Below are positions 24,768 to 35,774 of a stretch of 64,000 nucleotides of DNA, piece by piece. The DNA lies in assembly GCA_025403435.1 (NCBI GenBank), contig CM046353.1, positions 25,952,259-26,016,258 of the forward strand. Reading direction: 5' to 3'. The notes under the pieces are model-generated. The model saw only the letters and a list, made by a program, of their open reading frames with translations. It was not told the DNA's origin and ran no database searches. Each line of letters starts with the position of its first letter. Position 1 is the first letter of the stretch. A program made the position numbers and the translations under genes. Origin of the DNA: Artocarpus heterophyllus. Taxonomy: Eukaryota; Streptophyta; Magnoliopsida; Rosales; Moraceae.

Positions 24768-25080
24768 TTGGTGCTTAACTGACTCTGAACCTCAAAGCTA
24801 ACGTTTTTCTCTTCAATATCGATCTCAATTTCTCCACTCTTGCTGTGGCTATTGTCATATCTTCTACCAGCTGGTTCTTTTACTTCATCAATGAGAAAAG
24901 CTGAATAGACTATTTGCTCTAGTCTTTCTAGCAAGGCCATCTTGACGAAGTTATGGAGATTGAAACCCACTTCGAACATTTCATCCGTGGGTCTTCTTCC
25001 CGTGAACACCTCCAACACAAGGATCCCAAAGCTATACATATCTCCTTGTCTAGACGGCTCGCCAGCCATTGCATATTATT
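24768..25080 (-). pseudogene. LRR receptor-kinase fragment, kinase C-lobe
   Basis: The minus strand encodes YAMAGEPSRQGDMYSFGILV then LEVFTGRRPTDEMFEVGFNL, i.e. kinase subdomain IX (D-M-YSFG) and the helices after it, then an acidic insert (EIEIDIEEKN). Codons before it include TAA where PEY is expected. It is the upstream half of the same relic that resumes at 23571. The catalytic loop and everything N-terminal are missing. The fragment starts at or close to a Copia LTR border. Confidence 0.82.
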
Positions 25081-26721
25081 AAAGAAGTTATACAAGCAAC
25101 AAATTTAGTGGTTAACCAAAGTACTTTAAGTCTCTTCAAAACTCACAAGTATATCTCTAATGAATAGAAGAGGCCTCTATTTATAGGAAATAAAATAGTT
25201 AATTAATTTTAAAAAGTCTTCTTATTTTAATTTAATATCAAATATATAATTAAATAAAAGACGTATGTTTTCCTTTCCCATGACTATGATAGGTGCCATA
25301 CACAGAGAGATTCTTTGTGCTTGTGGTGCCATTCTCATACCGGTGCAGGAGAGAATATTGTTTGTTACCCAAAGTCATTTGTTTCCTTTTTAAACTTTTC
25401 ATATTTGAATTAAATCACATTTATTCAAAATTAGAAACACTAAATATGGAAACTTTGTAAACAAGTTTTGCTGTGCACAAGGGACTTTCCCTTGACAGCA
25501 TAGGCGCCACACATAGTGGGACCCTCCCACTTGTACGCCACCTACTGTGTGTCTTCCAAAATTAATTATTTTATTTTATTTATTAAATAATCTAATTATT
25601 TGGTAAATATAAATTAATTCATAATTAATTTATTTTGAGAGATATTTAATTTAAAATTTCATAATTCTAAATTAATTATTTAAACCAATAATTTCACTTG
25701 TCTAAACTATGTTTACAAGAATGGCAGGGGACTAATGGACCTATAGTTTCAAGCTCCAATAAAACCAATATATTAATTAAACTCTTAAATTAATATATTA
25801 TTCTTTTATTAATTCCAATGTAACTCCACTAAATACTTGGAACTGTACTCTTGAATTTATAGATATTTGATTACTTATTTCTTAGACTCATCCATTTGAT
25901 ATAGCCATTACATATAAGTCAATCCTCTAGAAATAATTCATAATTAGAGCAAGGTAATATCTATTAACCTTTCTAATTATTTCTTCGTCCTTCAGTGCCA
26001 TTGATTCTTTAATGAATAATAAATTCATGAACTTAATCATGAATTGAGCGCTCTTATTGTTCGAGTCCCGAATCAATACTCAAGGGAATTATTTCTCTAC
26101 TTCTCGTTAGAGAAGAAATGGATTTCATCTTGTAATATTAACATTCCCGGCTACTTATTTCGTTATGCCTCCGAGCTAAAGGAATAAGATTAGATTTTAA
26201 ATCTATACCATGTAACTCAAAAGACATAAATCCATAAATAGGAGTCTGCTAATAACTTAGGATTAAGATTATCTTATATATGACCATTGGCCGATGTGAT
26301 TAGAACTTGCTATATTTCACAGAAATTATTAGTTGTTCATACAACATCATGTCTAGTCTTACATAATCTCATTATATATAGTGCATTCATTTAATAACTT
26401 ACAACATTAACAGTTCAGATAAGACTGTTCTATTCTTAATGGAAATGACCTACACTAGCAACACTCAATTAAAAATTCCATACTTGAATTGAATAATAAT
26501 TTTAATTATTAATTATATATTACTGACTATTTCAATTATCATCCTTAAATATATCCTCTTATATATAATACTTATATATAATATTTAAGGTCACATAGAT
26601 AAAGATATTTATAAAGTATTCAAAACACATACACACAAATATAATGAATAAATTCATTTTATTTATTTATAAGTACGTCGTTTACAAAATATCTTATGCT
26701 TTATGGGCATCTATCCTGACA
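25070..26721 (-). mobile_element. Copia LTR related to the Angela-like family
   Basis: Shares a backbone with the Angela-like LTR: GGGGACTAATGGACCTATAG, CTCCACTAAATACTTGGA, and the terminal ATGGGCATCTATCCTGACA. A minus-strand TATA box CCTATAAATAGAGG lies at 25175-25188. The right end at 26721 is clear; the left end near 25070 is a guess. No convincing target duplication (GCCAT left, ACTAA right), so it may be a truncated remainder rather than a clean solo LTR. Confidence 0.65.
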
Positions 26722-27398
26722 ACTAATCCACTAATGACTGCACCTAGGTCTTTACTTTGGTACTGGTCTTTTTGATTTGATTGAGTATCGCATGGTTGTT
26801 GGCAGCTTGCAGCACTTTTAGCTCACACGCTCAGAACTTGCCTATGCAGTGAATAAGCTATCTTAGTTTATGCACTGCCTTACTAGTGAACACTGGAATG
26901 CAGTTAAGTGACTTCTTAGGTATCTTTATGGGACATCAGATCATGGTCTTGTTCTTTGCAGCACATCTTCCTTACTACTCCATGCCTTTTATGATGTTGA
27001 CTGGGCTGGGAACAAAGATGATGATACTTCTTCCAATACTTATCTTGTTTATCTTAGTCGTAATCCTCTTTTTTGGAGTTCAAAGAAGTCACTTGCTCCT
27101 CCACTAAAGCTGAATATTGTTCTATTGTTGCCACTGCTGCTGAGTTATGTTGGATATGTTTTGTTCTCACTGAGCTTGGTGTTCATCTCCCTCAACAACC
27201 GGTGGTCTATTGTGATAATGTTGGTTGCAACTAATCTTTGCTTGAATCAGGTGCTTCATTCTAGCATGGAACACATTGCCTTGAATTATCATTTCATTCG
27301 AGATCAAGTTTAGAGTGGTATTCTTCGTGTTGCTCATATTTCCTTTGCTGATCAATTAGCTAATATACTTACTAAATCTCTTCCGAGTACTTGTTAAT
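26722..27398 (+). pseudogene. Copia RT-RNase H remnant, heavily degraded
   Basis: Shifting frames give IEYRMVVGSLQHF, LTRSELAYAVNKLS, ADWAG-like sequence near 27000, NPLFWSSKKS, SSTKAEYCSIVATAAE, YCDNVG and a weak LANIL-type end near 27360. This is the RNase H half of a Copia polyprotein on the plus strand. Almost every segment is in a different frame, making it older than the remnant at 20951. The 5' part is absent. Confidence 0.8.
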
Positions 27399-27453
27399 TC
27401 ACCCTTCCAGCCAAGATTGAACTTTTCTTCTAGAGTTCCATCTTGTGAGGACA

Positions 27454-27682
27454 TATTAGAGAAAATATTTAATTCTATTTAAATTTGTAAATATTAAGAA
27501 TTTAGTTTGAATCTTCCTTTATGTTGTCTAGTTAGTTTATAGTTTCCTAGTTTTTAATATTTAAATTGTAAACTTACGCCCTTGTAAACCCTATACATAC
27601 ACACTTTATTCAATGGAAAAGGCTATGCTATATATTCCCCATTTTATTATTCTCTTCAAGATATACGATCCTCCACTAAACA
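27454..27682 (+). mobile_element. Short Copia 3' LTR
   Basis: After the RNase H remnant comes TTGTGAGGACA (a weak polypurine tract) and TATTAGAGAAAATATT, a decayed TGTTAGAG LTR start. The sequence is AT-rich with CTTGTAAACCCTATACAT near 27580. The end at ...CTAAACA (27682) is approximate. Confidence 0.5.
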
Positions 27683-28330
27683 ATTGGGGAAACAAACAAA
27701 AGAAAAAATCACTTGCTTGAAACTTAACCTCCTTCATAATTGGTATCGGCACGACGACAATGGCAGTGCAGTGGTGGAACAACGGTTGTGGCCGGCGGTA
27801 AGGATGGGTGGATGAGTTAAAGAGGTAAGAGAGAAATGAAGAAAAGAAACGTTGGTCAAAAGAAAAGAAAGTTGAGTTTTCAATGTGTGTGTGGGTATAT
27901 ATATATATTTCGGGATTTGGGCGTATATGACTATTTTTAAAGGTTTTTTAAAGTAAACGGCAAAAGGTTTTTAAAATTAGGCAAATGTTTTTTTTTTTTT
28001 TAAATGTACAGATTTCTAGTTTATCACCTATTAACTTAGTGGTTTATAACTGATAAATATTGTGATTATCAATGACCTACCAATATTAATTAATGATTAA
28101 CTAGTTTTACTTAATAATTTGCCAGTTTATTAATAATAAATCATTAGCAAATTAATAATAAATTATATAGTTAATTAATGATGCATTGATATTAATCAAT
28201 GATAAACTACTCTTAGAGATTTCCTTGGTTTTTAAAAAGTTTGACTATTTAAAATAGTCAAAGTCAGGTTCTTTGTTTAAAAAGATGGCCAAAATGGTTA
28301 TTTTTTAATTTTCTCAATTTTTTAAACCTA
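27683..28330. other. Intergenic AT-rich region
   Basis: No credible gene. It holds a short GC-richer stretch near 27740-27800, an (AT)n run near 27897, and an AT-rich inverted repeat at 28017-28209. Confidence 0.6.
28017..28209. repeat. AT-rich inverted repeat
   Basis: Opens TAGTTTATCACC and closes GATAAACTA, with partly complementary arms rich in TTAATTAATGAT-type words. It could be a very small MITE, but no target duplication is clear and base composition alone favours such arms. Confidence 0.4.
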
Positions 28331-28338
28331 ATTGAAAG

Positions 28339-29084
28339 TAGGGGTGTTCACGAAATCTAAGACTCCATGAGATCTGCTCAATCCAATCTAAAGGTTTTGG
28401 ATTAGATTAAAAAGAGTTTTGGATTAGTTTCAGATTAAGAAAATCACAATCCAAAGGTATTGGATCAGATTATGGATTGAACAATTCTCAATTTGTCTAA
28501 TTCGAAACCCTATATATATATATTTATATATTTAAATAAAAATTTTCTTTTTTTTTTCAAAAAAAATTTTCTAATGTTTTTTGCTAAGCAATTATTATTA
28601 GGTTGTGTTTAAATAGCCTAACTCAAGTTAAAAATAGGAAACCTTAACATAAGTTATAAAAGTTGAAATGATTGAAGTTTAAATTCTTTGAAGTTTTAAG
28701 TGTTGTCGATGAATGAACAATGATTTATTTTGAGTTTTTTTTAGGAAGACTTGATTTTATGTTTTATTGAAGCTAATTTGTCTTAATGATTAGTTGTAAC
28801 AAATTTAATTTTATTGAGCTATTTTATATTATAGATTGTTTATTTTTATGTTAAAAAATATTAGTCTTTAATATTCTTATTTTAAAAGGTTATAGCTTAA
28901 TCTACGAATCTATGAATCTAATTAAATTTCTACTATGACGGTTTTAGATTGGACTGCAAATTAAGAATTTTCTAATCCAAAAGTTTTTGATCGATTGCGG
29001 ATTGGGATATTCTCAATCCGAAGGTTATGAATTTAGATTATGAATTGACATTAAATATACAAAATCCAATTCGTGAACGGCTGA
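28339..29084. mobile_element. hAT-like non-autonomous DNA transposon
   Basis: Left end TAGGGGTGTTCACGAAAT; right end, complemented, TCAGCCGTTCACGAATTGG. The ends share a GTTCACGAA core. The element is flanked by the exact 8-bp duplication ATTGAAAG (28331-28338 and 29085-29092), as expected for hAT transposases. Subterminal regions repeat CAATCCAAAGG and GGATTAGATT words in both orientations, typical of hAT transposase binding sites. There is no transposase ORF. It ends about 500 bp upstream of the membrin start codon. Confidence 0.8.
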
Positions 29085-29092
29085 ATTGAAAG

Positions 29093-29580
29093 AAACTGAA
29101 AGGGTAAAATAGTAAATTTGATAACCAATGGGTACCTCAAAAAAATAAAAAAGAAAAGAAAACAGAGAAATTAAGAGCAAGGCATTCTCAAAGTTTTTGC
29201 AGCCCTTTCAAAACTTAAAAAAAAAAAAAAGGGCAAGAAAACATACGGCGAGCAGCCAGACCGGCCTCGAATGCCAATCCGCCGAATTCCGGCTGACTCC
29301 TACGCATCTCCCCTGCTCTGCGTCACAGGTCTGTCCGTTCTTCAGAATTTCAGATTTTGTTCACTTTTTTTTATCCCTTTTACTCTTGGTTGTTATTTCA
29401 GAATCTGACAATCTGTGATTGTGTTGATATGTTTGGGACCTTTGTGCTTTTGGTTTTTGTTGGCTTCGTTGGATCTTGGAATGTTATTTCAGTCTCTGTG
29501 ATTGGCGCCAGGTACTGAGTGATCAAACGAACAAAAACCAACGAAACTCCAACTCCGATCAAGAAGAAGAAGAAGCAGAA
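29093..29580 (+). promoter_or_regulatory. Promoter and 5' leader of the membrin gene
   Basis: The space between the hAT-like element and the membrin ATG must contain the core promoter and leader. No canonical TATA box is evident, and there is a poly-A run at 29218-29231. A leader intron is possible, with donor CACAG|GT at 29329 and acceptor at 29492 (TTATTTCAG) or 29511 (GCGCCAG). Transcript data would decide. The ORF upstream of the true ATG is not needed. Confidence 0.5.
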
Positions 29581-32202
29581 ATGGCTGTGGACATTGGAGG
29601 CGGAGGCGGAGGCGGAGGAGGGACGTTGTCGGAGATATACCAGAGCGCGAAGAAGCTGCTGCTGAGGAGCAGAGATGGCCTTGAGCGCCTTGAGCGTCTC
29701 GAGTACTCCTCCACCTCTGCCTCCATCGATTCTCCTGACCTTTCCTTCTCCGTCAAGAAGGACATCTCTCAGATCCTGTCGTTCTGCTCCGAGATGGACC
29801 GCCTCTGGCGCTCCATCGCCGCCAACTCCCAACGCAATCTCTGGAAGAGGTCTTTCTCTCTTTCTCTATCGACAATTGTTCATTCAATTTAGGGTTTTGG
29901 ATCTTCATGGATTAAATCAAGTATGGAGAACTCTTCGATTTTGGTTGCAAGATTTAGCGAGTAATTTTCAACACCTAGTGAACTCTTGGATAAATATCGA
30001 TTTTTCCTTTTTTTTTTTTTTCATGTGAACCTTATTTGGCATTTGTTGAATCGATTTGCCGATACGATGAGAATCTGTTTAAAGACTACTGTTTCTTCCA
30101 CAATTGATACATTTGCCTCTTTCTTTCCCCCAAAATACTTTAAGAAAAAGTTGTTGATCAAAGTCCTTAATATCATGTTTTGGAGAACTATCTAGTGGGG
30201 TTGTTGGTGAATTGAAGAAAAAATTCTATATTCTGATGGACCACAATTTTTCTCCTGGTGGAAATGTTGCAGAAAGGTTGAACAAATAGCGGAGGAGGCG
30301 GAGTCTTTGAAACAAGGTTTGGACAAGTATTTTCTACGGAATCAGAGGAGGCTGATGGAAGCTAAGGAGAGGGCAGAGTTGCTTGGGAGAGCTGTACGTA
30401 ATAAAAAACAAAAGGACAAATGATTTTTTTTTTTTCCTGCATGGGGAATCCTCTCGTGATGTGTTTCTTTTTTCCTTGTTGATGGTGTAATAGAATGGGG
30501 AATCTGCACATGTGTTGAGAATTTTTGATGAGGAAGCACAAGCAATGCAATCGGTTCGAAATTCTTCTCGTTTGTTGGAAGAAGCTAGTGCCACGGGAGA
30601 GGCCATCCTTTTCAAATATTCAGAGCAAAGAGAACGCCTGAAGGTATTAATGTTTCAATGGATTACTCCATATATGATTATACCCATAGCAAATTTTCTG
30701 TCTTTTTGTTAAATTCCCTCAATCCTAAATAGTTTCTTTTGAAAATAGGCTGTTTCTCTGGTTATTCGTGCGTTCCACATTTAGAAAAAGATATGTTGTG
30801 CTCTCTTTTGTTTGCTGCAGCTGTAATTTTGGTAGTGGCCTATTTTTGTGTTGGCTCTATTTGAGAATTGTTAACTTAAAAGTTTTAGAGAAATCACTTC
30901 TATTGAAATCCCGTAGGAAAAAAGAAATAAAAGAAAAGAAAAAGAAAATCGCTTCCATTGAGTGGATGTTTTGAGTGATTAAACGTCCCTATTGATTAGT
31001 GTTTGGTTTAATAGTAACTTTTAACAACTTGTAGGGGCCCCCCAAAGAAATCTGTTAAGTTGGCTTCAAAAGCCTTTTTCTTTGTGACTGCATTTTCATA
31101 GTTTCTCTACAATTGCCATCAGACTACTGGCCTTGCACACTGTTGGAGATGGCTTATTTGTTTTAAGCCTACAGTATTTTAATTTTACCATGGGCTAACA
31201 CTTAAAGTTTTTAAGGTTTCAGTGATTAGTGGGGTCCATTTTTCTACAGGATGCAAGTAGAACTAGAAGAAAATCTGATTAAGTAATGAACAAAAAAGAA
31301 ATTTATAAATGCTAGTAATGCAGTGACATTAAGAAATGCAAAACAACGCAAAATGTGTAATCAGAGATATATTTAAACAACAATAGAAGTGGATATGAAT
31401 TCTAACAAGAACTTCATGTTAGGAATACAAAGAACAAGAAAGAAAAAAGTGGCATAATTTTAGGGCCTACATCCTTCAGGGAAGTCCCTGGTTACTCTCT
31501 TTGATTTAGAATGTATAAGCTTTCCTGTTCTTTTGTTGTGTGTGATTTCCTTGAATTGCTTAATAATTCTTCTTTTAGTTGTTTTTAAATGGCCATAGGT
31601 TTCCATGAGAAGATTTATCTTTTCTGCTTATGTGTCGAAGTGTGTGAGCACCTTTTCAGATACGCACTGATGTATGTTTTTCTTATAATTTCTTGCAATC
31701 CGTATGAATCTTAGAAAATAATCATCTATTAAAGTTATAGTTTTGATGCAAGGCGTATGAACTTGGAAAACAACCAATTAACACTTTTTAAAATTTATTT
31801 TTATCGGTATATTTGCATATAACTTCATTGGCCGTCCTTTGAGTTTTATGACACGTACTATCTCTTTATTTAGTCATCTATGCCATATCAAATTCTTTTA
31901 TCTGTTTCAGCTCCTAAAGGGTTGATAAACATAAAAAATAAAAGAAGAACCCGTTGTTTCCTTGTTTTTCAGGCAATAAAAGGTCTGTTATGTGTTTTGG
32001 CTATTTCTTGTTCAAATTTAACTTTTGATGTTTGTTTCAGAGGGCACAAAGGAAAGCACTAGACGTTCTTAACATGGTGGGGCTGTCCAACTCTGTGTTG
32101 AAGTTGATTGAGAGGCGACACCGAGTGGACAGATGGATCAAGTATGCTGGGATGATATTGACGGTCGTCATTGTGTTCTTCTTTTGGAGGTGGACACGGT
32201 GA
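29581..32202 (+). CDS. MEMB11: Membrin, Golgi Qb-SNARE (four exons, 233 aa)
   Basis: Coding exons are 29581-29849, 30273-30393, 30494-30643 and 32041-32202; every intron has GT-AG ends and the phases fit (269+121+150+162 nt, stop TGA). Membrins are tail-anchored SNAREs of the early Golgi that pair with syntaxin-5/SYP3-type, Bet1/Bs14 and Sec22 partners in ER-Golgi transport. Seen here: a glycine-rich N-terminus (residues 6-14), an N-terminal helical region with VKKDISQILSFCSEMDRLWR, IFDEEAQAMQSV at the start of the SNARE region, AQRKALDVLNMVGLSNSVLK in its last helix, and a single C-terminal membrane anchor (residues about 215-231, YAGMILTVVIVFFFW) followed by RWTR. Length and order match the plant family (about 225 residues). 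The start follows from the family N-terminus; an upstream in-frame extension is untranslated leader. MEMB11 and MEMB12 cannot be told apart here. No defect seen; probably functional. Confidence 0.95.
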
Positions 32203-32560
32203 CAACAAATCTGAGAAAAGGAAGACGGTTATATTCTTACTTACCCTCCCCTAGTTTTCATGAGGTTAATTGTCAGTGTATATGCTCTGAATTGAAGCCA
32301 AGAGAAAAAGAAAGGGGAAAAAACTATACATGGTTGAGTGAGTCAGTTTTGCCGTTGGAATCTACTCACTCAATGAAGTGGTAATAATTGTGGATTTATG
32401 TCTACCACCAATAGTCAAATTCTTGGTGAGTTGCACTTGAGGGAGACTTTCGCCTTTACCTTGCACCCAATACCTCTTTGGAACTGGGTTTGGCTATGCT
32501 TGTAATCTCCTTTGACGATCAAAGGATCGCGAAAATGCTTGTTGCATGAACATGGATAAT
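32203..32560 (+). other. 3' untranslated region of the membrin gene
   Basis: Follows the TGA at 32200-32202. No strong AATAAA was found; the end is set only by where the sequence becomes AT-rich intergenic with a T-run at 32576. ORF 32133-32384 overlaps the last exon in another frame and is a shadow. Confidence 0.45.
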
Positions 32561-34204
32561 CTTACCGGTACACGTTTTTTTTTTTTAATTCATTTAAATT
32601 TTTCGCTAAACGTGCTTGTTTGAGAAGAAATTATTGCACCGAATGACTACTATGTACATGCGGTGATTAGTATAGACTTTTCTAAAATAATGTTAAATTC
32701 GCGTGTCAATGTCAAATTCTAGCGTTTGATTAAGAAAATTACTTTACTATGCTATTTGTAGTGTTAAATTTGACCTGTTAAAATTTGATATATACAATAT
32801 TTAGTAAAAGTATAACAATTCTAAGTTACATTATTTGATGTATTCATATTTACTAGTTGAAACGCATGCTTTGCTTGTGCCCATTCAATGTCACTTTGGC
32901 ACCTTTCTATATACTTAAATGAAGAGATGAAAAAGTACTTAGATATCCATAAAAGTAAAATATATATATATATACACACACACATACATACAAGGGCACA
33001 TTGAGTGAAGAAAATATTTTAATTGACACTAACGATAAGAAAAATGGGGCGGTTAAAAAACAATTTAATGAAGTGATTGTGAAAATGAGCAAGATTTTGG
33101 AGTGGGAAGGAAAAAAAAAAAAAAGGAAAATGAAGAGAGAGATAATAAAGGTCCAAAAGATATAAATATAAAAAAAGGGAGGACTAAAAAACTTAAATTA
33201 AAAAAAAAACAAAAACCACAAAAGAAAACAAAAGGGTAAACATTTTGTCCTTTGAGTTTGGATCTATTAAAAAGTAGATTGTCTTTTATATACATGTTGA
33301 AGATTATTTACTGGATACATATTAAACAATGTATTCGCGATAAAAAAAAAATGTTTAGGTAGAAATATTTGTGAAAAGAAATGAATTTAACGGGATAATT
33401 AGGAAAAAAATAATTATGAGGATCATATTTGAGAAGAGGAGAAGGAGGAGACTTGTAGCAAAGAAAAATAAACCAAAGAAGAAAAAGTGAGAGGAAAGAA
33501 AAGAGAAATAAACTGACGAAAGGAGAGAAAAAAAAAAAAGAAAAAAAAAGAAAAGAAGAAGAAGGCATTTCTTTTCCTACAAAGCTTCATTTAGGGAAAA
33601 AAAAAGGGTTATTGATTTATATATAGAAAAGAAGCATTGGTTTGGAAGAGCATTTTGAATTATTTTTTATTATTTGAACCATTTGTTGGTTTAAATTTTG
33701 TGAGAAAAAATATTATAATAAAAGTAGATGAAACCATAAAAAATAGTTTTAACCACTTTTTTCAAACAGATACTTATGTGTTGTTTGCCTGTTTAGCAAA
33801 ATTAGTATTTACTGAAACTTTTAGCTATTACAGTATAAATCTCTCATATGCTATAATGATCAGAAAAAATAAACTACTGTGTAAAGTTTTTACATGTTAT
33901 AATTTTTAGTTTAAAAATTTCAGTATTTTCAAATAAATCATTACAACTCTAAAGTTAAAGTTAAAAAGTTGTTAGTTTTATAACCTCTAAAGCTAAATAA
34001 TTATGACTAGTAGATATTGAAGTACAAATCTTTTTTTTTTTTTTTGATGACTACAATGTCAAATATGTTATTTTACCTTTTTTATAATGCCCCGTATAGC
34101 ATTGACATGAACATTTATGTTGGAGATGGTCTTATTATCAAAAACTCCTTTTCTGAAAGTGCAATTGCAGGTAAAAAAATGTTAGTTTTGTTTTCTAAAT
34201 CAGT
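32561..34204. other. AT-rich intergenic region without a recognisable gene
   Basis: Contains an (AT)n(AC)n microsatellite at about 32959-32984 and, at 33100-33605, a long A/G-rich stretch (AAAAG and GAAGAAGG words). ORFs opposite that stretch give only F/S/L-rich low-complexity peptides. No domain, tRNA or terminal repeat recognised. Confidence 0.6.
33100..33605. repeat. A/G-rich low-complexity tract
   Basis: Runs of A interrupted by G (GGAAAAAAAAAAAAAAGGAA, then GAGAGGAAAGAAAAGAG), with strong purine bias on the plus strand over most of 500 bp. Confidence 0.75.
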
Positions 34205-35036
34205 CTTTCTTGTTAATATTTTTTTAGAATTTTTGGAGGTATTTTAAATTATTTTTCCGAACTTCTTGATATTCAAATGCATCAAAACCTGCTAGGATCA
34301 AAGAAATTAGCTTGAGTAAAATTTGATGTTCCACATTTTTCTCAAACAATATTGGACCTCTTTCTTTCTCGTTAATATTTTTTTACAATTTTTGGAGGTA
34401 TTATGAATTATTTTCCGAACTCCCTAAATCTGTTTAAAACTTCATATACTCAGGGATATTTATCTTTTTATAGCATATGTTTTGGATTAATTTAAAAATT
34501 ATACTTTTAATTTTTGATCTCATCAAATATATACCTTAAAATTAGATTTAATACAAAAACTATATCTTAATTCAGTTAATAGTTGATTTTAACATTTAAA
34601 ATGACCAAATTATTGTTAAGTAATAGAGAAAAATTAAAACTTTCGAAAAATAATAAGACAAAATAAAACACACAAAAAATCTATTTTAGAGTATTTTATA
34701 CATTTTACGTCAAAAAATTTAGTATAACGTTTTTTTCTTCTTTTTTTTTTAATTTTCGAAGTTCTCTTATTTTTCCATTTGAGGTTATTTTGAGCAATTT
34801 CTTAGGTCAAAACTGAAGATTGTTCGAGAAAAGATATAAATTTGTGTATTAAATTTAATCTGAAGATATTCATTCAATGAGATCAAAAATCGAATGTATA
34901 ATGTTTAAATAAATCTAAAATACATGATATAAAAAGGTAAATAATGCTATATTCAGCTGCATCAAAAGCTACTAGGATCAAAGCAATTAACTTGAGTAAA
35001 AATTTGATTTTCCACATTTTTGTCAAACAAAATTGG
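34205..35036. repeat. Local tandem duplication (about 160-bp unit, second copy interrupted)
   Basis: Unit 1 is 34205-34362. Unit 2 is 34363-34453 plus 34957-35036, split by the inverted-repeat element at 34454-34947. Shared landmarks in order are GTTAATATTTTTTTA, TTTTTGGAGGTATT, CCGAACT, ATATTCA/ATACTCA, GCATCAAAA, CTAGGATCAAAG and CCACATTTTT. The duplication therefore came before the insertion. Confidence 0.75.
34454..34947. mobile_element. Mutator-like MITE with long terminal inverted repeats
   Basis: The left end (GGATATTTATCTTTTTATAG then TTTTTGATCTCATC and TTAGATTTAATACA) matches the complemented right end over about 120 bp with scattered differences. It is flanked by 9-bp TATACTCAG (34445-34453) and TATATTCAG (34948-34956), one mismatch; 9-bp duplications and long inverted repeats are typical of Mutator-like elements. 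No transposase. Confidence 0.78.
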
Positions 35037-35039
35037 TGT

Positions 35040-35770
35040 TTGTTTGGAAGTGGACACGACAATACTACATCCGATTAGTTGGGTAAATGGATCTGTTGTC
35101 ATTATGAATCTTATACTTGCTTCAAATCTACCTTAATGATATTCTTCATCAATTGTACTACTAGTTCATTTTATATACAACTATTCATTCGATGCCCAAA
35201 AATTATTAAAGAAATTGCATGGGACGCTGTACTTTTAAAAGAATACATTATTTATGCTGCACTTAACAAAGTTGTGCCACACAATTATTTATATTACATA
35301 TTTAAATTATGCCACACTTAAACATGAACGACATTTATAACAAGTTTCAAAAGATGGCACCAATAAAAATTCCCTAAGTTATTATCAATTAGTAGTAACT
35401 CTGGAAGACCTGGATAGCTAATCACTAAATGTAGCTCAATAATACGAAATGAGATGCGATATAGAGGCACACAATTATGACTTTGTTTTATGGTACTTTA
35501 CACACATAGCTTGATAGATCTATGAGGTATAACATGTTGAGGTAGCATACGCGTAAGTCTTCGATTTGTTAATGTTGATGTTGACGTGGCTGGAGCACTT
35601 GATAAGTCCATACAAAGTGGCTTCAGTAAGACCCCCAACAAAGTAATGGGGACAATTATGTCTAAAATGAACCGAAGAAAAATAATTTCTAGGGTTTGTT
35701 TTGTATGTAAACAATCAAAATTCCACTATAAGATCAAGAGAATACAAAATATGACAATAAAGTATCTAAC
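35040..35770. other. Intergenic region, no gene recognised
   Basis: AT-rich. A 62-codon ORF at 35586-35774 contains CFVCKQSKFHYKIK, vaguely like a zinc-knuckle tail of a transposase-derived protein, but without supporting sequence. I see nothing else. Confidence 0.45.
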
Positions 35771-35774
35771 GTAA

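Noticed and set aside
29398..29832. 144-codon minus-strand ORF opposite membrin exon 1
   Set aside because: It is an antisense shadow of the GC-rich first exon, with no recognisable domain.
29476..29892. ORF reading through the membrin start and into intron 1
   Set aside because: The upstream part lacks family similarity and the end runs past the GT donor at 29850; the spliced model starting at 29581 matches the membrin family throughout.
33065..33568. Two minus-strand ORFs rich in F, S and L
   Set aside because: They are translations of the A/G-rich tract on the opposite strand.
35586..35774. Possible zinc-knuckle ORF (CFVCKQSKFHYK)
   Set aside because: Only one short cysteine-histidine pattern, without flanking transposase sequence; too weak to call.
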